Source: an uncultured Collinsella sp.
Lineage (GTDB): Bacteria > Actinomycetota > Coriobacteriia > Coriobacteriales > Coriobacteriaceae
Reading direction: 5' to 3'
NCBI GenBank assembly: GCA_900549185.1
Contig: URNM01000018.1
Span: 1-19,777, forward strand
DNA length: 19,777 nucleotides
Positions 1 through 7,194 of the stretch are shown piece after piece. Position 1 is the stretch's first letter. Every line of letters starts with the position of its first letter. Below the pieces are notes generated by a model. It saw nothing but the letters and a program-made list of their open reading frames with translations, did not search any database and was not told the origin of the DNA. The translations under genes and the position numbers were made by a program.

Positions 1-2
1 TC

Positions 3-218
3 CGCGCGTTCCTGACCCGCGGCGTGACCGGCGACACCGACATCAACATCATCGATACCGCCGAGTTCGCGATCCCCGGCCTTGACGACGAGTTCCGCGT
101 CATCGTGTCTCCGTGGATCCTCTCTTCGCTGATTACCGATCGCCTTGCCGCTTACTACGAGACGGTCACCAAACACAACCTCAACTACCGTCGTTACTAT
201 CACCAGTTCGATTACTAA
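3..218 (+). CDS. SIS-domain sugar isomerase/deglycase, C-terminal fragment
   Basis: The 3' end of a gene that begins outside the window; about 71 residues remain in frame from base 3. The visible tail has the pattern seen at the C-terminus of SIS-domain sugar-phosphate isomerases and deglycases of the FrlB/AgaS kind: a helical stretch (VSPWILSSLITDRLAAYY) and then a terminal basic-aromatic block, YRRYYHQFDY. The catalytic SIS core is missing, so the substrate cannot be read. The next gene, 73 nt downstream, encodes a TIM-barrel epimerase resembling FrlC, which fits a fructosamine or other amino-sugar catabolic locus. The family call rests on a short tail and gene context. There is no usable start codon because the gene is truncated by the window edge. 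Confidence 0.5.
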   Translation, partial: RAFLTRGVTGDTDINIIDTAEFAIPGLDDEFRVIVSPWILSSLITDRLAAYYETVTKHNLNYRRYYHQFDY

Positions 219-241
219 GAGCAAATAACGTTTGTGTAATT

Positions 242-270
242 GGGCCCCGCTCCTATATGGAACGGGGCCC
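242..270 (+). terminator. GC-rich hairpin between SIS gene and epimerase
   Basis: Arms 242-253 and 259-270 pair GGGCCCCG with CGGGGCCC, then TCC with GGA after one mismatch, around a TATAT loop. Only a short T stretch follows (CGTTTGGG), so it may be a weak or partial terminator, or an RNA-stability hairpin between the two genes. Confidence 0.5.
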
Positions 271-291
271 CGTTTGGGTTGGAGAGTAATT

Positions 292-1128
292 ATGAGCTAC
301 CCCCAGCTTGCCGTTATGAATATCAGCCATCGCTACTTTGATCTTGAGGAGTTCTTTTCTTCGGCGTCGGCTTCGGGCTACACGTGTTGCGAGCTTTGGA
401 CCGGGGCGATGCATCTGTATGTCGATTGCCATGGATACGATTCGCTCGAGCGGGTACGGGAGCTGTCGCAGCGGTATGGGGTTCGGATTGTGGGGCTTTG
501 TCCCGAACAGAACAACCCCAAGCCGTGGAATATCGCGGCGCGCGGGAATGAGGCGCGTGCCCGCACGCTCGCGTACTTTAAGAACGTTGTAGATATCGCG
601 GCGGAACTTGGAGCCGAGCAGGTCATGGTCTCGAGCGGCTGGGCATTTTTGAACGAGCCGATCGAGGACGCGTGGGGTCGCAGCGCCTCGATGCTGCGTG
701 CGATTGCCGAGCATGCGGGAGAGCGCGGCGTGCGACTGGTGCTCGAGGCCCTACAGCCGGTTGAGTCGATGATCGTGAACTCGGCGGCCGACACGAAGCG
801 CATGATCGAGGCAGTTGATCATCCGGCACTTAAGGCGTGTCTGGATTTGGGCGCTATGGCGGTGGCAGGGGATACCATCGACGATTATTTCGATCTGCTT
901 GGCGATGATGTCGCCCACGTGCATTTTGTTGATGTTGCGGCAGACGGCACGACGCATCTTGCTTGGGGTGACGGCGACCGCGATATGCGCGCCGACCTGG
1001 ATAGGCTGGTGGCGCGCGGCTATCGCGGAGTTGTTTCGGCCGAGACCTATGATTGGCGCTATTTCGCCAATCCCGCGGCAGCCGACGCTCAGGTTATGGC
1101 GGAGTACCGACGCGCAATTGGCGCCTAA
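292..1128 (+). CDS. TIM-barrel sugar isomerase/epimerase, FrlC-like
   Basis: 278 residues, the normal length for the xylose-isomerase-like TIM-barrel family (AP_endonuc_2 fold). The four expected metal-ligand positions can be placed at E152 (VLEAL), D185 (CLDLG), H211 (HVHFVD) and E251 (SAETY). The N-terminal half (GYTCCELWTGAMH, GLCPEQNN) resembles what I recall of FrlC, the enzyme that interconverts fructoselysine and psicoselysine. The start at 292 is supported by GGAGAG at 281-286; a longer in-frame start at 232 would run through the upstream hairpin and is rejected. The upstream SIS gene is consistent with a deglycase/epimerase pair. Other substrates of this broad family, such as tagatose, psicose or inositol derivatives, remain possible. 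Family confidence is high and substrate confidence low. Confidence 0.85.
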   Translation: MSYPQLAVMNISHRYFDLEEFFSSASASGYTCCELWTGAMHLYVDCHGYDSLERVRELSQRYGVRIVGLCPEQNNPKPWNIAARGNEARARTLAYFKNVVDIAAELGAEQVMVSSGWAFLNEPIEDAWGRSASMLRAIAEHAGERGVRLVLEALQPVESMIVNSAADTKRMIEAVDHPALKACLDLGAMAVAGDTIDDYFDLLGDDVAHVHFVDVAADGTTHLAWGDGDRDMRADLDRLVARGYRGVVSAETYDWRYFANPAAADAQVMAEYRRAIGA

Positions 1129-1172
1129 GTGGGACAGGGCGCCGAGTTTGCGTTTGACGCTTTTTGAGAAAC

Positions 1173-1310
1173 GGGACGTGCTTTCCGCTTGAGGCTTCTG
1201 GCGGAAAGCACATCCCAGAACAGGCGCTCAGAATGGGACGCACTTTCCGCTGAGGACTTCAACCGGAAACCGCATCCCAGTTTTTGGCTGGCGGGCGGGA
1301 CGCGCTTTCC
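1173..1310. repeat. 62-nt-period palindromic repeat, two full units and a half unit
   Basis: The motif GGGACGNNCTTTCC occurs at 1173, 1235 and 1297, exactly 62 nt apart. Unit 1 forms a near-perfect hairpin (1173-1188 with 1201-1216, one mismatch). Unit 2 forms a degenerate hairpin (1234-1250 with 1263-1279). Unit 3 has only the left arm. There is no coding potential. It lies between the epimerase gene and the his leader and looks like a REP-type element. Confidence 0.8.
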
Positions 1311-1373
1311 CCTATGTTTCCAAATGAATACGCTGTGAGCCGTGAAGGATGATTCTCCCCGCAAACACTCTAG

Positions 1374-1379
1374 TATGCT
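1374..1379 (+). promoter_or_regulatory. possible -10 box of the his cluster
   Basis: TATGCT in the context CTAGTATGCTAAAG, 76 nt before the hisZG start. No convincing -35 hexamer is visible 16-18 nt upstream, so this is a weak call. It is the best candidate between the repeat array and the gene. Confidence 0.3.
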
Positions 1380-1388
1380 AAAGTACCC

Positions 1389-1418
1389 AGAAGACCGGCG
1401 GAGCTATGCCGGTCTTCT
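1389..1418 (+). promoter_or_regulatory. leader hairpin upstream of hisZG
   Basis: A perfect 11-bp stem pairs AGAAGACCGGC (1389-1399) with GCCGGTCTTCT (1408-1418) around an 8-nt loop, and GTTCTAT follows. It would sit at the 5' end of the his transcript. It could be a factor-independent terminator or attenuator with a poor T tract, or the terminator of an upstream transcript. No histidine-rich leader peptide and no T-box consensus is visible here. Confidence 0.5.
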
Positions 1419-1454
1419 GTTCTATATGAAACACAGCATGAGGAGGCTCACCAG

Positions 1455-3170
1455 ATGACGGCCACACCGTGGGGATTCCGGGACATATTGCCCGAGGAGG
1501 CTCAGGCGCGCGAGGAGATTGCGCTGACGGTGAAGGGCTGCTTTAGGGAGCATCATTACCTTCCGGTCGAGACGCCGCTGCTCGAGGACAAGGGCTCGCT
1601 CGAGGAGGGCGGCCGCATTGCGGACACGCCGTTTAAGCTCTTTGATGACGACGGTCGCCTGCTGGTGGTCCGTCCCGACAACACACTGCCGATCGTTCGC
1701 CTGGTTTCGACTCGCATGCGCGCGGCCGATCTGCCGCTGCGCCTGCGCTACGAGGCGCCGGTGGTCCGCGAGTGTCAGCGCAATGCCGGCGGCTCGCGTC
1801 AGTTTACGCAGCTGGGTTTTGAGCTCATCGGCGCGGGCGATACCGCAGGCGATGTCGAGATCGTCGCGCTCGTGGCCGAGGCGGTGCGCAAGCTTGCGCT
1901 GCCCGATGCGCGCATTATCGCAGGTAGCGTGCGTCCTTTTAAGGAATTGCTCGCGGCATGCGAGGATCGTGAGCTGGCTGCCGAGGCCCTGCGCTGCGTG
2001 CACGCCAACGACTTTGTGGGCCTCGATTCTCGCGTGGCGGCAAGCGCCGAGTCCGATGCTGTCAAGGCCGCCATTAGCGAGCTGCCGCGTCTACACGGTG
2101 GCCCCGAAGTGCTCGACCGCGTTGACGCGTTGCTGGTTGCCGCCGGTATCGTCGCGCCGCTCACGCGCGAGCTGCGTGCCCTGGTCGAGGGCCTGGCTCC
2201 CGAGGACGCCCAGGTGCTGTCCTTCGACTTCTCCATCATGAACTCGTTTGATTACTACACGGGCCTGGTCTTTAAGGCCTATGCCGGTGGCCTGCCCGAT
2301 CCGGTGGGTTCGGGCGGACGCTACGACTCCATCTTTACCGGTGCATTTGGCGATGGCATCGAGGTGCCGGCGGCGGGCTTCGCCTTTTCGCTCGAGCGCC
2401 TGGAGGCCGCGCACACCTCGGCCGAGGACGCTGCTTCCGATGGCGATCACGCCGCGGGCCGTGGCGCCGAGGGTCCGCTGCGCATTGCCGTGCCCAAGGG
2501 CTCGCTTAAGGCCGACACACTCGACGTGCTCGAGGCCGCGGGCTTGGATGTCTCGGAGCTGCGCGATCCCGGTCGTCACCTGATCGTGCGCGGCCGCGAC
2601 ACGCGTGCCGGCGAGGGCACGGTCGGCGATATCGAGTTTGTCATCGTGCGCCCCAGCGACGCGCCCGCCTTTGTGGGCTGCGGCGGCGCCGACTGCGGCA
2701 TCTGCGGCTGGGACTCGCTCATCGAGGCCGACCTCAACCTGCTGCAGCTGGTCGATCTGGGCTACGGCCTGTGCACGTTTATCGAGGCGGAGCCCGCGTG
2801 GCGCGCTGGCCAGGCCGAGCGCAACTACGCCCGTCGCGGGTCGCTTCGCGTGGCCACCAAGTATCCGCGCATCGCGAGCGCCTGGTATGCCGAGCGCGGC
2901 GTGAATGCCGACATCGTTTCGCTGCACGGTAACATCGAGCTGGGCCCCATCGTCGGTATGACCGACCGTATCGTGGACATTACCGCCACGGGCGCCACCC
3001 TGCGCGATAACGACCTGGTTATTACTGGTCGCATTATGGACTGCACGGCGCGCTTCTTTGTCAATCCGGGTGCCGCGCGCCTGGATCCGCGCGTACGCAA
3101 TCTTGCCGATCGCTTGGCAGCTGCTGTTAAGGACAAGCATTTTGAGCCCGTCGCGGGCTCGGCACAATAG
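1455..3170 (+). CDS. hisZG: fused HisZ-HisG: ATP phosphoribosyltransferase regulatory + catalytic subunit
   Basis: 571 residues with two domains. Residues ~1-318 are HisZ, a class II histidyl-tRNA-synthetase-like protein: TPWGFRDILP at the start, RPDNTLPIVRLV in motif 2 style, and the GSGGRYD segment near 286-291. Residues ~342-560 are the short catalytic HisG: LRIAVPKGSL, VATKYPRI, HGNIELGPIVG and the PRPP-binding TGATLRDNDL. An acidic/Ala/Gly linker (~319-341) joins them. HisG performs the first step of histidine synthesis, joining PRPP and ATP. The short form lacks the C-terminal PII-like regulatory domain and needs HisZ for activity and histidine feedback, so the fusion fixes a 1:1 ratio. 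The start is set by AGGAGG at 1441-1446, 8 nt before ATG. Odd: Cys409, Cys414 and Cys417 lie in VGCGGADCGICG, where typical HisG has a Cys-poor loop. hisD follows after 105 nt. Confidence 0.93.
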   Translation: MTATPWGFRDILPEEAQAREEIALTVKGCFREHHYLPVETPLLEDKGSLEEGGRIADTPFKLFDDDGRLLVVRPDNTLPIVRLVSTRMRAADLPLRLRYEAPVVRECQRNAGGSRQFTQLGFELIGAGDTAGDVEIVALVAEAVRKLALPDARIIAGSVRPFKELLAACEDRELAAEALRCVHANDFVGLDSRVAASAESDAVKAAISELPRLHGGPEVLDRVDALLVAAGIVAPLTRELRALVEGLAPEDAQVLSFDFSIMNSFDYYTGLVFKAYAGGLPDPVGSGGRYDSIFTGAFGDGIEVPAAGFAFSLERLEAAHTSAEDAASDGDHAAGRGAEGPLRIAVPKGSLKADTLDVLEAAGLDVSELRDPGRHLIVRGRDTRAGEGTVGDIEFVIVRPSDAPAFVGCGGADCGICGWDSLIEADLNLLQLVDLGYGLCTFIEAEPAWRAGQAERNYARRGSLRVATKYPRIASAWYAERGVNADIVSLHGNIELGPIVGMTDRIVDITATGATLRDNDLVITGRIMDCTARFFVNPGAARLDPRVRNLADRLAAAVKDKHFEPVAGSAQ

Positions 3171-3275
3171 CGCGAGCACGCACGGGCGCCCCAACGTACG
3201 GGCTGCGGGTCGACTGGCGCCGCCGTCCGGCCTCTCGTTTTTCAAACGCAACCTCGACCGATAGGGGATACCGAA

Positions 3276-4709
3276 ATGAAGACCATCAAGCTTGCTCCCG
3301 GTGAGCGCCTCGTTACCAACCAGCTCAACCGCAAGGGCGTGTTGCCGCAAAACATCGTCGACGCCGCCCGCGATATCGTGGCCAACGTGCGCGCCAACGG
3401 CGATGCCGCGGTGCGCGATTATTGCCAGCGTTTTGACGGCGTTGAGCTGCAGAGTTTTCGCCTGCCGCAGGAGCAGATTGATGCTGCACTCGAAGGCCTC
3501 GATCCTGCCTTTGTCGCGGCTCTCGAAAAGGCCGCACGCCAGATCCGCGAGTTCCACCAGCGTGAGGTCGAGCAGAGCTGGTTTACCACGCGCCCGGACG
3601 GCACGATGCTCGGCGTTAAGGTGACCCCGCTTGCCGCTGCCGGCATTTACGTGCCGGGCGGTCGTGCGCAGTATCCCTCCACGGTGCTTATGAACGCCAT
3701 CCCTGCCAAGGTGGCTGGCGTTAAGCGCGTGGTCATGGTGACGCCGCCGCAAAAGGACGGCCTGATCAGCCCCTATACGCTCGCCGCGGCAAAGCTCGGC
3801 GGCGTGGACGAGATCTATATGGTGGGCGGCGCTCAAGCCGTGGCCTCGCTGGCGTACGGCACCGAGACCATTCCGCGCGTCGACAAGATCACCGGCCCGG
3901 GCAACGCCTTTGTCGCTGCGGCCAAGCAGATTGTCTCGGGCGACGTGGGCATCGACATGGTCGCTGGCCCTTCCGAGGTCTGCGTACTTGCCGATGCCAC
4001 GGCCAAGCCCATGGTGGTCGCGGCCGACCTGATGGCCCAGGCCGAGCACGATCCGCTGGCAGCCTGCTATCTCGTGACCTGCGACGAGCAGTTTGCGCGC
4101 GAGGTCGAGGCCGGCATCGACATTCTGGTGGCGCAGTCGCCGCGTGCCGAGATCACGCGCGCTTCGCTCGACAACGAAGGCACCATCGTGGTGGCCGCCG
4201 ACATGGCTGCCGCCGTCGAGGCCGTGAATACCGTGGCGCCCGAGCACCTGGAGCTGCACTGCAAGGATGCGATGGGTCTGCTCGGCGGTATTCGCAACGC
4301 CGGCGCCATCTTTGTGGGCGCTTGGAGCTCCGAGCCGCTCGGCGATTATGTTGCCGGCCCCAACCACACGCTGCCGACCGGCGGTACGGCCATGTTCTCC
4401 AACCCGCTTTCGGTCGAAGAGTTCGTCAAGCGCTCGAGCGTCATTTGCTATACGCCCGAGGGCCTGCTCTCCGACGCTCCCGCCACACAGCGCCTGGCCG
4501 AGGCCGAGGGCCTGTGGGCGCACGCGCTATCCGCCGCGCTGCGTCGCCGCGTGCTGGAGCAGGGCGAGGATGCTGTGAGTGCCGAGTCTCTGGCCGCGGC
4601 CGACCTGACCAAGGTCGCCTGGCCGGGCGATACGACCGCGACGGTCGTCGAGGGTGTGGACCTGGCGGCGGCGGGCGGTGCCGCCGACGCGGTTGTCGAG
4701 GAGGCCTAA
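3276..4709 (+). CDS. hisD: histidinol dehydrogenase
   Basis: 477 residues. HisD oxidises L-histidinol to L-histidine in two NAD-dependent steps using Zn2+. Visible signatures are GIYVPGGRA (123-131), GPGNAFVAAAK (207-217), the zinc/substrate motif QAEHD with Q255 and H258, the general base pair E323-H324 in APEHLELH, D357 in GDYVAGPNHTLPTGG, and H416 in GLWAHALSAALR as the C-terminal zinc ligand. The core ends near residue 425; about 50 further residues, rich in Ala, Val and acidic residues, form a tail beyond the usual family length of ~430. The start has GGGGAT upstream. The stop is 1 nt before hisC, whose Shine-Dalgarno (4698-4704) lies inside the hisD end, so translation is probably coupled. 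Confidence 0.96.
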   Translation: MKTIKLAPGERLVTNQLNRKGVLPQNIVDAARDIVANVRANGDAAVRDYCQRFDGVELQSFRLPQEQIDAALEGLDPAFVAALEKAARQIREFHQREVEQSWFTTRPDGTMLGVKVTPLAAAGIYVPGGRAQYPSTVLMNAIPAKVAGVKRVVMVTPPQKDGLISPYTLAAAKLGGVDEIYMVGGAQAVASLAYGTETIPRVDKITGPGNAFVAAAKQIVSGDVGIDMVAGPSEVCVLADATAKPMVVAADLMAQAEHDPLAACYLVTCDEQFAREVEAGIDILVAQSPRAEITRASLDNEGTIVVAADMAAAVEAVNTVAPEHLELHCKDAMGLLGGIRNAGAIFVGAWSSEPLGDYVAGPNHTLPTGGTAMFSNPLSVEEFVKRSSVICYTPEGLLSDAPATQRLAEAEGLWAHALSAALRRRVLEQGEDAVSAESLAAADLTKVAWPGDTTATVVEGVDLAAAGGAADAVVEEA

Positions 4710-4710
4710 A

Positions 4711-5826
4711 ATGGCCGAGCTGACGCCCCGCATGAAGGAGCTCATCCAGCCTTACCTGGCCGGTATTGAGCCCTACGATCCTAACTTTACGCCCACGCGC
4801 ATCAACCTTTCGGCCAACGAGAACACCTATCCCGTGCCAGCTGGCGTGCGCGAGGCGGTCGACGCCGCCCTGGCTGCTACACCGCTCAACCGCTACCCCG
4901 ATCCCATGTCCAACGACCTGCGCGACGAGCTTGCCGCTTGGCATGGTGTGGCGCGCGAGAACATCTGCGTGGGCAACGGCGGTGACGAGCTGCTCTATAA
5001 CTACCTGCTGGCGTTTGGCGGCGCGGGACGGACCCTGCTCAACTGCCCGCCGTGCTTTAGCGAGTACGCGTTCTTTGCGTCGCTCTGCCAGACCGAGGTG
5101 CGCGACGTGTGGCGCGACCCCGCGACCTTTGAGCTCGACCAGGCAGCCGTGCTCGCGGCAGCGCCCGAGTGCAACCTCGCCATCGTGACCTCGCCCAATA
5201 ACCCCACGGGCGACGTGGCGCCGCTCGACTTTGTCGCGGCCCTGTGCGATGCGTGCCCCGGCATGGTAATGGTCGACGAGGCCTACGTTGAGTTTGCTGA
5301 CGATTCGTTTGGCGTGGCCACCACGGCGCAGGGGCTTATTGCCGAGCATCCCAACCTGGTGATTCTGCATACGCTGTCCAAGGCGTTTGGCGCCGCCGGC
5401 ACGCGTCTGGGCTATGTGATTGCGGCGCCCGAGGTCATCGACGTGTTCGCGGCGATTCGCCAGATCTATTCGGTCAATGTGCTGAGCCAGGCGGCGGCGC
5501 TTGCCTGCGTGCGTGCCCGCGATGCGTACACGCCCGTGGTGGCGCAGGTCACATCCGAGCGCGAGCGCGAGCTGTGTGCCCTGCGCGCGATGGCTGCCGA
5601 GGGCCTGCCTGTGGAGGCATGGCCGAGCGCGGCGAACTTTGTGCTCGTGCGCACGCCGCATGCCACGCGCGTGCGTGAGCGCCTGCGCGACGAGTATTCG
5701 ATTTTGGTGCGCGACTTTAGCTACGCGCCGGGGCTCGCGGACTGCCTGCGCATCACTGTTGGCACGCCGCAGGAAAACGATGAGGTGCTGGCCGCGTTTG
5801 CCGCGCTGGTGAAGGAGGAGATGTAG
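4711..5826 (+). CDS. hisC: histidinol-phosphate aminotransferase
   Basis: 371 residues, a PLP-dependent fold-type I aminotransferase that converts imidazole-acetol phosphate and glutamate to histidinol phosphate. Features: LSANENTYP near the N-terminus, VGNGGDELL (88-95) for cofactor phosphate contact, SPNNPTG with N164, D189 in VDEAYVEF, the Schiff-base lysine K224 in TLSKAFG, R232 in RLGY, and LRITVGT near the C-terminus for the substrate carboxylate. The start at 4711 is chosen because GAGGAGG (4698-4704) sits 6 nt upstream; an earlier in-frame ATG at 4654 lies well inside hisD. The stop TAG touches the hisB ATG with no gap, which implies tight translational coupling. Confidence 0.96.
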   Translation: MAELTPRMKELIQPYLAGIEPYDPNFTPTRINLSANENTYPVPAGVREAVDAALAATPLNRYPDPMSNDLRDELAAWHGVARENICVGNGGDELLYNYLLAFGGAGRTLLNCPPCFSEYAFFASLCQTEVRDVWRDPATFELDQAAVLAAAPECNLAIVTSPNNPTGDVAPLDFVAALCDACPGMVMVDEAYVEFADDSFGVATTAQGLIAEHPNLVILHTLSKAFGAAGTRLGYVIAAPEVIDVFAAIRQIYSVNVLSQAAALACVRARDAYTPVVAQVTSERERELCALRAMAAEGLPVEAWPSAANFVLVRTPHATRVRERLRDEYSILVRDFSYAPGLADCLRITVGTPQENDEVLAAFAALVKEEM

Positions 5827-6414
5827 ATGGGCCGCTATGCCGAGGTGACCCGCAAGACGGGTGAGACCGACATTGTCGTCAAGCTCGACCTGGACGGAAG
5901 TGGCGTGTGCGATATCTCGACCGGAGTGCCGTTTTTCGACCATATGCTCAACGCCTTTGGTCGCCATGGACTGTTTGATTTGACGGTGCATGCGGTAGGC
6001 GACGTTGAGGTCGACGCGCACCACACCGTCGAGGATGCGGGCATCGTGCTGGGCGAGGCGTTTTGCCAAGCGTTGGGCAACAAGGCGGGCATTACGCGCT
6101 TTGCCGACGCGGCGATCGCCATGGACGAGACGCTCGTGATGGCTGCCGTGGACATTTCGGGTCGCGGCCAGGCCTACTGCGAGCTGCCCGTGCCGACCGA
6201 GCGCGTGGGCAGCTTTGATACCGAGCTGGCCGTTGAGTTCTTCTATGCCTTCGCACGCGATGCCAAGCTCACGCTGCACGTGCGCGAACTGGCGGGTGGC
6301 AACTCGCATCACATTATTGAGGCCGCCTTTAAGGCCGTGGGCCGCACGATGCGCCACGCCTGCGAGCTCGATCCCCGCGTGCAGGGCATCCCCAGCACCA
6401 AGGGCTCACTGTAA
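5827..6414 (+). CDS. hisB: imidazoleglycerol-phosphate dehydratase (monofunctional)
   Basis: 195 residues, the size of the monofunctional enzyme; the N-terminal HAD phosphatase domain of the enterobacterial bifunctional HisB is absent. It dehydrates imidazole-glycerol phosphate to imidazole-acetol phosphate with Mn2+. Family motifs are all present: FFDHMLNAFGRHG, the metal-binding DAHHTVEDAG, MDETLVMAAVDISGR, GGNSHHIIEAAFKAVGR, and the classical STKGSL end. The Shine-Dalgarno AAGGAGG lies within the last codons of hisC. Because the phosphatase domain is missing, the pathway needs another histidinol-phosphatase; see the PHP gene at 9558-10469. The gap to hisH holds a palindromic element. Confidence 0.97.
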   Translation: MGRYAEVTRKTGETDIVVKLDLDGSGVCDISTGVPFFDHMLNAFGRHGLFDLTVHAVGDVEVDAHHTVEDAGIVLGEAFCQALGNKAGITRFADAAIAMDETLVMAAVDISGRGQAYCELPVPTERVGSFDTELAVEFFYAFARDAKLTLHVRELAGGNSHHIIEAAFKAVGRTMRHACELDPRVQGIPSTKGSL

Positions 6415-6427
6415 CCGTCACAAGGGT

Positions 6428-6468
6428 AAAACCACCACGAAGGTGCCTGTCCCCTTTGTGGTGGTTTT
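6428..6468. repeat. REP-like palindrome between hisB and hisH
   Basis: A perfect 11-bp stem (AAAACCACCAC with GTGGTGGTTTT) is extended by a G-T wobble and AAGG/CCTT to 16 pairs around a 9-nt loop. The core AGGTGCCTGTCCCCTT recalls the GGGGACAGGCACC motif dispersed in many genomes and often linked with REP-associated tyrosine transposases (recollection). It lacks a downstream T tract, so it is probably not a full terminator. Confidence 0.75.
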
Positions 6469-6492
6469 GGATGATGAGAAGTGGAGGGTCGC

Positions 6493-7194
6493 GTGGGCGA
6501 ACCAAAGATTGTGGTGGTCGACTACCACAAGGGCAACTTGTCGAGCGTCGTGCGCGGGCTTGCGCGCGCCGGTGCCGCCGCCTGCACATCGGACGATCCG
6601 GAGCAGATCCGCAACGCCGACGGCCTGGTCATCCCGGGCGTGGGCGCGTTCTATGACGCAATCGCCTTTATGCGCCAGAGCGGCGAGGAGGTGGCCGTGC
6701 TCGATGCCGTTGCCGCCGGAACTCCGCTGCTCGGCATCTGCCTGGGCCTTCAGCTATTTTTTGAGCGCGGCAACGAGGGCGTGCCGGCGGACGAGGGCAC
6801 GGTCGCGGACGGAAACGCTCCCGAGCAGGCTGGCGGTCCCTGGGTCGATGGCCTGGGTATTATGCGCGGCTCGTGCACGCGCCTGGAGTCGAGCCGCCTG
6901 AAGGTACCGCACGTGGGCTGGGACCAGGTGCACATGACGTCCGCCGGTGCGGCCGATCCGCTGCTTGCCGGTTTTGCCGAGGGCGCCAATATGTACTTCA
7001 CCCACAGCTATGCGGTGGCCGACGATGCCGATGCCGCCGATGTTCTGGCACGCACGCACTACACGCGGAGCTTCCCGTGCATCGTGCGCCACGGCAACGT
7101 GTGGGGCTGCCAGTTCCATCCCGAGAAATCCTCTGCGCTGGGTCAGCGCATTCTCAAGAACTTCGTGAGCATCGTCGAGGGGGCCGGCCGATGA
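6493..7194 (+). CDS. hisH: imidazole glycerol phosphate synthase, glutamine amidotransferase subunit
   Basis: 233 residues from a GTG start. A class I glutamine amidotransferase that feeds ammonia to HisF. The catalytic triad is visible: Cys83 in GICLGLQ, His209 and Glu211 in QFHPEKS. The N-terminal KIVVVDYHKGNL and VIPGVGAF segments are typical. I prefer GTG at 6493 over the in-frame GTG at 6481 because GGAGGG at 6483-6488 gives a 4-nt spacer to 6493, while 6481 has no good ribosome site and would add four extra residues. A Gly/Glu-rich insertion at ~93-117 is longer than I would expect. The stop overlaps the hisA start (ATGA). Confidence 0.95.
   Translation: MGEPKIVVVDYHKGNLSSVVRGLARAGAAACTSDDPEQIRNADGLVIPGVGAFYDAIAFMRQSGEEVAVLDAVAAGTPLLGICLGLQLFFERGNEGVPADEGTVADGNAPEQAGGPWVDGLGIMRGSCTRLESSRLKVPHVGWDQVHMTSAGAADPLLAGFAEGANMYFTHSYAVADDADAADVLARTHYTRSFPCIVRHGNVWGCQFHPEKSSALGQRILKNFVSIVEGAGR

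Noticed and set aside
1173..1310. CRISPR array
   Set aside because: Only two and a half units, the spacing region is itself part of the repeat, units are palindromic and diverged, and no cas genes are near.
1380..1454. T-box or His leader peptide controlling the his operon
   Set aside because: No T-box consensus and no run of His codons; only a hairpin is visible.
2091..4523. 810-residue minus-strand open frame across hisZG and hisD
   Set aside because: It is antisense to two well-recognised enzymes, has His/Arg/Ala-rich composition with no motif, and is the expected shadow of GC-rich codon usage.
4441..6357. 638-residue minus-strand open frame across hisD, hisC and hisB
   Set aside because: Same reason: antisense shadow of three confident genes, no domain visible.
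6481..6492. GTG at 6481 as hisH start
   Set aside because: The ribosome site GGAGGG lies at 6483-6488, downstream of that codon, and fits GTG at 6493.
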